Shown here piece after piece: positions 58,633 through 64,000 of a DNA stretch of 64,000 nucleotides (position 1 is the stretch's first letter; each line of letters begins with the position of its first letter). Below the pieces are notes generated by a model, which saw only the letters and a program-made list of their open reading frames with translations, made no database searches and had not been told where the DNA came from. This stretch comes from Chitinophagaceae bacterium (GTDB lineage Bacteria; Bacteroidota; Bacteroidia; Chitinophagales; Chitinophagaceae). A program made the translations under genes and the position numbers. The stretch spans positions 372,001 through 436,000 of the forward strand of contig JADKKH010000001.1 in the NCBI GenBank assembly GCA_016720585.1, given 5' to 3'.

Positions 58633-59432
58633 TAAAAACTTTTAATCTCAATTCCCCCGAATATCACCGTTCCTTTCAGCAATAATATTTTACCGCTGCT
58701 TTCTGTTGATGCCGCAACAGACCGTTTATCTTCCACCCCGCCAAAAACCATTACGGCCTCAGATTTCACTTCCCAATTGGAAGGCACGATCAATTTGGTG
58801 CCGCCGAAGAAATTAGTAATCTCAATAACTACGGTTCCTTGTATGTCTGCCTGGGAGAGATTTATTTCGGTACCGCCAAAAAGGTTGACGATATCACCGC
58901 CTTTGAATTCCTTGGACAGGATGTTTCTTTTGGTGCCACCAAAAATGCAATTGGTATTTACAAAATTATCCTGGCTCCAGGTTTCTTCTACTTCTGGAAT
59001 GGAACTATCGGGTTGTGGTCCTGCATTTTTTTTTTCACCTTCCGGTGAATGCCAGTGATGTCGGTGGCGGGGTCGAATGATAAGTAATCCTCCTACAACT
59101 ATTAAGGCTGCCGGCCAGATGTAACGACGGATGGCCAGGTCCGGATAAAAATCCCTTAAAAGGAATGCACCACCGATTAAAATCAAAATAAACCAGGCAG
59201 CGCCTTTGAAGCCATGTCTTATGCCGATAAAAAATCCGAGTGCAATTAAAAATGTCTGCCAGCTGAATACCCATTCGGGCAGGTCGGTAACAGAAGCTTT
59301 AATTAATGCCGCCACACCAATTAATAAAATAAACAGACCCGTCCAGATATGACTGTGACTACCCCGGCGTTCCATTCTTTGTTCCCAGCGCATCTTTCTT
59401 TCTCTCATTCTGCTTTCAAAATCTTCTCTCAT
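58632..59432 (-). CDS. LiaF-like membrane protein
   Basis: A 266-residue protein. After a charged N terminus rich in arginine and glutamate, four membrane segments lie at about 30-125, followed by a C-terminal beta-rich domain with repeated FGGTK/FGGTE motifs (IFGGTKRNIL, LFGGTEINL, FFGGTKLIV, VFGGVEDK). This is the cell-wall-active-antibiotic-response domain of LiaF/VraT proteins, which modulate envelope-stress kinases. It is the first gene of the operon with LytS and LytTR genes. ATG 59430-59432 is preferred to the upstream TTG 59441. A good promoter lies just upstream. Confidence 0.88.
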   Translation of the reverse strand: MREDFESRMRERKMRWEQRMERRGSHSHIWTGLFILLIGVAALIKASVTDLPEWVFSWQTFLIALGFFIGIRHGFKGAAWFILILIGGAFLLRDFYPDLAIRRYIWPAALIVVGGLLIIRPRHRHHWHSPEGEKKNAGPQPDSSIPEVEETWSQDNFVNTNCIFGGTKRNILSKEFKGGDIVNLFGGTEINLSQADIQGTVVIEITNFFGGTKLIVPSNWEVKSEAVMVFGGVEDKRSVAASTESSGKILLLKGTVIFGGIEIKSF

Positions 59433-59449
59433 GTCATTCAAATTTTAAT

Positions 59450-59480
59450 CAAAACTAAAGGGTGAAAAGTGAAAGGTCAA
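59450..59480 (-). promoter_or_regulatory. Bacteroidota-type promoter of the LiaF-like operon
   Basis: On the minus strand TTG (59478-59480) is followed after 20 bp by TAGTTTTG (59450-59457), matching the TTTG/TTG -33 and TAnnTTTG -7 pattern with its 19-21 bp spacing. The start codon is 18 bp further downstream. No other gene lies between. Confidence 0.6.
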
Positions 59481-59621
59481 TAGGGAATGGGTGCTTTGCG
59501 GCCTAAACTCGGTGAATGGCAGTAAAGAAGGGGTGAAAAAGGGTACTTGACAAAGATGAACAATAATAAATGCTGCTAAAATGTGCAATTCAATCTGTCG
59601 CAAAGGCCGGACAAGTTGTAT

Positions 59622-59652
59622 AAATCTGTGTTTATCCGTGTTAATCTGCGGC
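59622..59652. repeat. Dispersed-type intergenic repeat
   Basis: A run of three ~10-nt variants (AATCTGTGTTT, ATCCGTGTTA, ATCTGCGGC) between the LiaF-like operon and the 59659 gene. It looks like the short repeats scattered through Bacteroidota intergenic regions; a genome search would settle it. Confidence 0.45.
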
Positions 59653-59658
59653 CAAAAA

Positions 59659-59967
59659 TTAATTCAGTGAACTACTCCAGATCAATTGATAAGGTTCTGT
59701 TTTTCCTTTGATACAGGTAAACAGGAAGCCCGTGATAAAAGGCATATTGATTCTTTCCTCCCCGGTTTCTGTATCGGCCGGAAAATCGATGGCCATGGTA
59801 CCACTTACATATGTTTCAGTGGAGGAGGTTTCCAATGCTTTCAAACCCGGGGGCATCTTTTCATTCCCATATCCCAATTCATAACGGCGGTAGGCTAATC
59901 GTTCCACGAGGTTCTGAACAAATTCAGGTTGGTCGAATGCGGCGGAGATGTGTAGCGTTTGTTTCAT
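59659..59967 (-). CDS. Small protein of unknown function
   Basis: A 102-residue soluble protein starting at ATG 59965-59967 (MKQTLHISAAFDQPEF); the frame is open to 60015 but the extra residues look random. No signal peptide or membrane span. It has mixed alpha/beta character with a conserved-looking AYRRYELGYGNEKMPPGLKA. I do not recognise the family. The composition and codon use fit its neighbours, so it is probably real. It stands alone. Confidence 0.5.
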   Translation of the reverse strand: MKQTLHISAAFDQPEFVQNLVERLAYRRYELGYGNEKMPPGLKALETSSTETYVSGTMAIDFPADTETGEERINMPFITGFLFTCIKGKTEPYQLIWSSSLN

Positions 59968-60013
59968 AACAAGGGCTTTTACTGTTCTGACCCTTGTCTG
60001 TCTCCACTTTATC

Positions 60014-60034
60014 ACCCCCTGCGGAGGGTCTTTA
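60014..60034. repeat. Intergenic copy of the C/G-rich repeat
   Basis: ACCCCCT-GCGGA-GGGTCTTT, related to the insert in kinase 5 read on the other strand (ACCCCCT-AAA-GGGGTCTT). It lies just upstream of the 59659-59967 gene. Confidence 0.45.
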
Positions 60035-61231
60035 CTTATTAATAAGATGCAGAAATGCCTTGTTTGCTTACTAAGGGAATGTGAAAGTTGGTGGTAAGTC
60101 AGACAATTGAAACAATATCTTTTAACCGGTTGGTCACAAGATGACAGGATTGAAACCTAAAAGATGGGTTTAAAGAATTCAACTTTATAATATCCTGAAA
60201 TGATCTCCGTCAAACAACCCTTTATCGCTCAACTTAAGGTGCGGGATCACCAGCAACGCCATGAATGACAGCGTCATAAACGGCGATCCCAGGGTGGAGC
60301 CGGCTTCTTTTACGGCTTTGTCGATCAGGGAGTATTGTTCGGCAATTTTATAGCCATCCTCATTACTCATAAGTCCGGCTACAGGTAAAGGAACAATCAT
60401 ATCAATATCATCATTACAAAAACTAACACCCCCTTTATGTTCGATCACCAGGTTCACCGCATTGCAGATACTTTCATCATCAACACCCACGGCTACGATA
60501 TTATGACTATCATGTGCCACTGACGAAGCCAATGCGCCCTGCTTCAATCCAAAGTTTTTAATAAAGGCTTTTGCAACAGGAGCATTGTTGTAACGGTTCA
60601 CTACCACAATTTTTAAAATATCTCTTTCTATATCGCTCACTATTTTTCCTTCTGAAACTTTCGGTTCATAAGAAAGCCTGTTGGTGATAAGTTGTCCATC
60701 TAAGGCTTCAATGACGGAAAGCGGGGAGTGGGAAGTAGTCAGCGGGAATTCAAAATCTGTAATTTCTTTTTTTTCACAGGAGAAATTATTTACAATTCCC
60801 GATTTTGAAGTGATAATATTGGATACGCCGTTTTCTGCTACAAGTTCACCATTAATAAATGTTTTTAGAACTTCAAATTTTTCCAGATCCTTCACCACAA
60901 TAAAATCAGCTGCATCTCCTTCTCTCAATAAGCCGACATCCAGTTTATAATGCAGTACAGGATTTACACAGGCTGCCCTTAATATTTTATATAGATTTAT
61001 GCCTTTTTCTACCGCTCTTGCACAGAGTTGATTAATATGACCCAATACCAGGCTGTCCGGATGTTTGTCATCACTGCAAAACATGATCATATCCGGATAA
61101 TCATGCAGCAAATCAATCAATGCTACAAAGTTCCTGGCAGCACTTCCTTCACGGATGATGATCTTCATGCCGTAGTGCAGTTTGTCCAAAGCTTCTTCTT
61201 TGGTAAAACATTCATGATCGGTGGAGATGCC

Positions 61232-61267
61232 AGGCTCAATTTGCCCCTGCCGTATGGGGGTTTAGGG
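61232..61267. repeat. 36-nt insertion carrying the premature stop in ade
   Basis: On the coding strand it begins CCCTAAACCCCCATACGG and ends TTGAGCCT; it replaces the junction between GCC (Ala) and GGC (Gly) of the expected QAGIST. It is a multiple of three but contains TAA in frame. The GGGGGTTTAGGGGG core (61256-61269 on the plus strand) resembles the insert in kinase 5. Confidence 0.75.
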
Positions 61268-61739
61268 GGCTTGTATATATTGCCTCGCTTGTTCACCTCT
61301 CAATCCGGGAGCATGACCATCCACCGGTTTACCCAAACGATGTGCTGCTGCTATCTTTCTCATTACTTCTTCATCTTTAAATAGCACTCCCGGAAAATTC
61401 ATCATCTCACTCAAATACTTTATTTCCTTCCGTTGTAATAATTTATCAACATCACCTGAATCTAAAGCAGCACCTGCCGTTTCAAAAATGGTAGCAGGCA
61501 CACAGCTTGGCGCACCAAAATTGAATTTGAATGGAACCGTTTTCCCATTTTCAATCATAAATTCCACACCTTCCATTCCGCAGACATTGGCTATTTCATG
61601 CGGGTCGCTGACGGTGGCAACGGTGCCATGCACAACCGCCAGTCTTGCAAATTCAGAAGGAACCAGCATGGAACTTTCAATATGGACATGGCTATCGATA
61701 AAGCCGGGAAGAATATAGTCTTGAGCCGTGAGTCTTGAG

Positions 61740-61760
61740 CCTGCATGTCCGGCAGGCAGG
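61740..61760. repeat. 21-nt LPAG-type element in ade
   Basis: On the coding strand it differs from the element at 36290-36310 by a single base, and encodes LPAGHAG. It lies in a surface-type region before the YILPGFIDSHVH metal motif. Confidence 0.8.
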
Positions 61761-61911
61761 TCGGGAATCTTACTGATCGAAACTATCTTACCTTCCCTGA
61801 CAACTATTTCTGCCGGATAGATAGTCCTCTCGTGTACATTTACCAACCTCCCGGATATTGAAAATGAACCGCTCATCTTATTATTTTGTTAGTTTATGTT
61901 AAAAGTACTCA

Positions 61912-61938
61912 TTTGCTAATTCTGAATCTTTACATTTG
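61912..61938 (+). promoter_or_regulatory. Possible promoter of the LolA-like gene
   Basis: TACATTTG (61931-61938) matches the TAnnTTTG -7 box, 35 bp before the ATG. A TTTG at 61912-61915 could be the -33 box, but the spacing of 15 bp is shorter than the usual 19-21. Confidence 0.35.
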
Positions 61939-61973
61939 CCAGCTAGTTTTTTAAAATCTAAAAATCACAACAA

Positions 61974-62675
61974 ATGAAACGTATAGTATTATTTTCTTTT
62001 TTGGTGGCAACAACCCTTATTGCCCATGCACAAACAATGGACGAAATTATTTCAAAACATTTGGATGCCATTGGTGGTGTGGAAGCCTGGAGAAAAGTTT
62101 CCAGTATCAAGGAGGAAGGAATCCTGATGGCACAGGGTGCTGAAATATCGGTAGTACGAACGGTTCTTCATAATAAGGGCTCCCGCCAGGATATTTCATT
62201 GGCCGGTATGAACGGCTACAGCATTATTACCCCCGTAGCCGGTTGGAACTTTATGCCTTTCCAGGGACAAACACAACCCGAGCCACTGACAGAGGAAGAT
62301 ATTAAAGAAGGGCAACCTGAGTTGGATGCCCAGGATGAATTGGTAGATTACAAAGAAAAAGGGTCCTCGGTTGAATTGGTGGGAAAAGATGATGTGGAAG
62401 GAACGGAATGCTTTAAACTGATTCTCACCTTTAAATCAGGTAAAACAGGGACCTTGTTTATTGACCCTAAATCTTATCATATCATCCGCCAGGTTACCAA
62501 GCAAAAGGCAAATGGGCAGGAAATAGAAGTGACAAGCAATTTCAGCAATTACCAGAAAGTTCCTGAAGGCATCGTAATTGCTATGTCAATCGGCCTTCCT
62601 TTCGGTGAATTAAATGTAAAAAAAGTAGAAATTAACAAACCGGTGGATGAAGCGATTTTTACGCTTCCTAAATAA
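61974..62675 (+). CDS. Exported LolA-like (outer membrane lipoprotein-sorting type) protein
   Basis: A 233-residue protein with a signal peptide (MKRIVLFSFLVATTLIAHAQ). The mature part starts TMDEIISKHLDAIGG, the usual beginning of the Bacteroidota LolA-like family, and contains KTGTLFIDPKSYHIIRQ in the convex lipid-binding fold. Such proteins are usually annotated as outer membrane lipoprotein-sorting proteins, though many are unlikely to be true LolA. It is a single-gene unit: a possible promoter lies upstream and a terminator 21 bp downstream. Confidence 0.85.
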   Translation: MKRIVLFSFLVATTLIAHAQTMDEIISKHLDAIGGVEAWRKVSSIKEEGILMAQGAEISVVRTVLHNKGSRQDISLAGMNGYSIITPVAGWNFMPFQGQTQPEPLTEEDIKEGQPELDAQDELVDYKEKGSSVELVGKDDVEGTECFKLILTFKSGKTGTLFIDPKSYHIIRQVTKQKANGQEIEVTSNFSNYQKVPEGIVIAMSIGLPFGELNVKKVEINKPVDEAIFTLPK

Positions 62676-62696
62676 AATTTATAAAATCTTAAGTGG

Positions 62697-62726
62697 CCCC
62701 GGTATTTTTATCGGGGTTTCTTTTTT
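62697..62726 (+). terminator. Rho-independent terminator after the LolA-like gene
   Basis: CCCCGGTA-TTTT-TATCGGGG forms an 8-bp stem (one G-U pair) with a 4-nt loop, followed by TTTCTTTTTT. It lies 21 bp after the stop at 62675. Confidence 0.9.
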
Positions 62727-62753
62727 AGATTCGAAAATTCAAAACAACTATAT

Positions 62754-64000
62754 ATGAAAATGTCGATGCCCTTAATTGCCCGATTTTTCCTTTTATTAAT
62801 CGGGGGAACCATTTCTTTCCAGGTAGTAGCCCAAACGGAAATCAATTCTTCTACTTTTGGAATGATGGAAGCCCGGTGGCTGGGTCCCGGCACCATGAGC
62901 GGTCGTATCACTGCAATTGAAGGAGTAGCCAGCGATGGTAAAACTATTTATGTAGGCACTGCCGGTGGCGGTATTTGGAAAACTACCAATGCAGGCTCAT
63001 CTTTTGTTCCGATTTTCGATAAATACTGCCAGAGTATCGGGGCAATAGCTATAGATCCAAAAAATCCTAAGATAATCTATGCAGGAACGGGTGAAAGTAA
63101 TATGCGTAACTCGGTTTCTATTGGTAATGGCATGTATAAATCGACAGATGGTGGTGACAACTGGACAAAGATCGGCCTGGAAAACTCAGAGCATATTGCA
63201 AAAATTATCATTAACCCGGTCAATACCAGCATTGTTTATGTAGCCGTACCCGGCCCTTTATGGAGCAGCAGTAAAGATCGTGGTTTATATAAATCAACGG
63301 ATGGTGGAAAATCGTTCGATAAAATATTATACATCAATGAAGATGCCGGTTGTGGCGATGTGGCTTTTGATCCCCAGCATCCGGATACATTATTTGCCTC
63401 TACCTGGGAGTTCAGGAGAAAGCCGTATGCTTTTAGTTCGGGTGGTAATGGTAGTGGCATGTGGAAGAGTACTGACGGCGGTAAAAACTGGAAAGAAATC
63501 AAAGCGGGACTTCCCCCCAAACCATTTGGCCGCATTGCATTTGCTGTGGCACCCAGTGCACCACAAAATATGGTAGCCATTGTGGAAGCCAACGAAACCG
63601 GTTTATATATTTCTGCCGATGGTGGTGAAAATTGGAAGAAACAAAGTGCCACAATGAATGTCGTATCAAGGCCATTTTATTTTGCGGCTATCCAAATTGA
63701 TCCTAACGATCCAAAAAGAGTATATCGTCCGGGCTTTACTTTTTCTTATTCAACCGATGGCGGCCATTCATTTGCAGATGCGAGTGGCGAAGGTGGCTGG
63801 TTACACAGTGATGAACATGCTTTATGGATTAATCCTAAAAATACCAGTCAACTTTATGTAGGTACCGATGGTGGTGTTTATGTTAGTTTAGACAAAGGTG
63901 CCACCTGGAATTTTATTCAATGTTTGCCTGTTGGCCAGTTTTATCATGCAGCATTGGATAATAAAAAGCCATACAATATTTATGGCGGTTTGCAGGATAA
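62754..64000 (+). CDS. Exported VPS10/BNR-repeat (sortilin-like) protein, 5' part
   Basis: The frame opens at ATG 62754 and runs to the window edge without a stop (415 codons seen). A signal peptide ends near FQVVAQ. The mature part has repeated BNR/Asp-box motifs such as GMYKSTDGGDNWTKIG, GLYKSTDGGKSF, GMWKSTDGGKNWKEI and GLYISADGGENWKKQ, alternating with AIDPKNPKIIYAGTGES-type strands, as in sortilin/VPS10-like beta-propellers. Bacteroidota encode many such large secreted proteins (usually over 900 residues), often described as glycosyl hydrolases without proof. The function is unknown. It has its own transcription unit, since a terminator precedes it. Confidence 0.88.
   Translation, partial: MKMSMPLIARFFLLLIGGTISFQVVAQTEINSSTFGMMEARWLGPGTMSGRITAIEGVASDGKTIYVGTAGGGIWKTTNAGSSFVPIFDKYCQSIGAIAIDPKNPKIIYAGTGESNMRNSVSIGNGMYKSTDGGDNWTKIGLENSEHIAKIIINPVNTSIVYVAVPGPLWSSSKDRGLYKSTDGGKSFDKILYINEDAGCGDVAFDPQHPDTLFASTWEFRRKPYAFSSGGNGSGMWKSTDGGKNWKEIKAGLPPKPFGRIAFAVAPSAPQNMVAIVEANETGLYISADGGENWKKQSATMNVVSRPFYFAAIQIDPNDPKRVYRPGFTFSYSTDGGHSFADASGEGGWLHSDEHALWINPKNTSQLYVGTDGGVYVSLDKGATWNFIQCLPVGQFYHAALDNKKPYNIYGGLQD

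Larger units (their letters stand above)
60185..61876 (-). pseudogene. ade: Adenine deaminase gene interrupted by an in-frame stop
   Basis: Adenine deaminase converts adenine to hypoxanthine. The frame from ATG 61876 gives the N-terminal half with the metal motif FIDSHVHIESSM and AHRLGKPVDGHAPGLRGEQAR, then a TAA at 61262-61264 after 204 residues. The same frame continues without another stop to 60185 with GISTDHECFTKEEALDKLHYG and the whole C-terminal half. The TAA lies inside a 36-nt insertion (61232-61267); removing it restores IQAGISTDHE. So this is not a frameshift. A second insert (61740-61760) adds LPAGHAG near residue 40. Unless read through or reassembled from two chains (the C-terminal half has no early ATG; M at 61168), enzyme activity is probably lost. 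Confidence 0.85.

Noticed and set aside
60185..61876. Frameshift explanation for the split adenine deaminase
   Set aside because: Both halves are in the same frame (687 nt between the two apparent starts, divisible by three); the break is an in-frame TAA inside a 36-nt insert, so a single-base indel is not the cause.
62708..62911. 67-codon minus-strand frame near the right end
   Set aside because: Overlaps a strong terminator and the signal peptide of the BNR-repeat gene on the other strand.

Overview
The window is a chromosomal segment of a Bacteroidota bacterium, most likely of the Chitinophagaceae. Supporting signs are a bacillithiol gene (bshA), an arginine operon with an acylornithine carbamoyltransferase instead of a classical OTC, a PorP/SprF-type barrel, DUF4292 and EnvC-like neighbours of dut, almost no Shine-Dalgarno sites, and TAnnTTTG-type promoter boxes. 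I saw no rRNA, tRNA, CRISPR array, transposase or phage gene.

Layout. 1-5466: housekeeping genes (dut, DUF4292 lipoprotein, EnvC-like LytM protein, bshA, M28 peptidase). 5469-13725: an eight-gene minus-strand arginine operon, read GNAT - argG - argC - argD - argF' - argB - deacylase - argH, with a structured upstream region up to 14029. 14030-23674: mixed housekeeping genes (membrane protein, RsmI-like methylase, EI24 protein, 3-methyladenine glycosylase, SLC13 carrier, two outer-membrane-type proteins, upp, anmK, PGM1-like ATP-grasp ligase). 23922-56127: a 32-kb signalling locus made of two convergent gene sets. 56452-59432: a LiaF-like / DUF4288 / LytS / LytTR operon. 59659-64000: a small unknown gene, an adenine deaminase gene broken by an in-frame stop, a LolA-like exported protein, and the start of a VPS10/BNR-repeat exported protein that runs off the window.

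The signalling locus is the most striking part. On the plus strand a FIST sensor precedes five histidine kinases with almost the same catalytic core but quite different inputs: a short cytosolic coiled coil; a TPR exported domain; an SnoaL-like domain followed by twelve tandem ~185-residue modules in a 2705-residue protein; a 14-blade propeller lipoprotein; and a transmembrane HAMP kinase preceded by a small PstS-like protein. None carries its own receiver. They are followed by a stand-alone receiver and a receiver-adenylate cyclase. On the minus strand a 2081-residue kinase with nine GAF domains leads to a receiver, a GAF-nucleotidyl cyclase, an HD protein, an NTT-like transporter with HEAT repeats and a cyclic-nucleotide-binding protein. 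The two sets end 30 bp apart. My inference is a many-input phosphorelay that sets cyclic-nucleotide levels, read by the cNMP-binding/NTT-HEAT pair.

A second theme is invasion of genes by short GC-rich repeats. A 20-21 nt palindromic element encoding LPAGxxG-type peptides occurs within three reading frames. Other inserts sit in the same loop of three kinase ATPase domains, two of them identical over 38 nt although the genes around them differ at synonymous sites. A G-rich element adds residues to a fourth kinase, and a related element puts a stop codon into the adenine deaminase gene.
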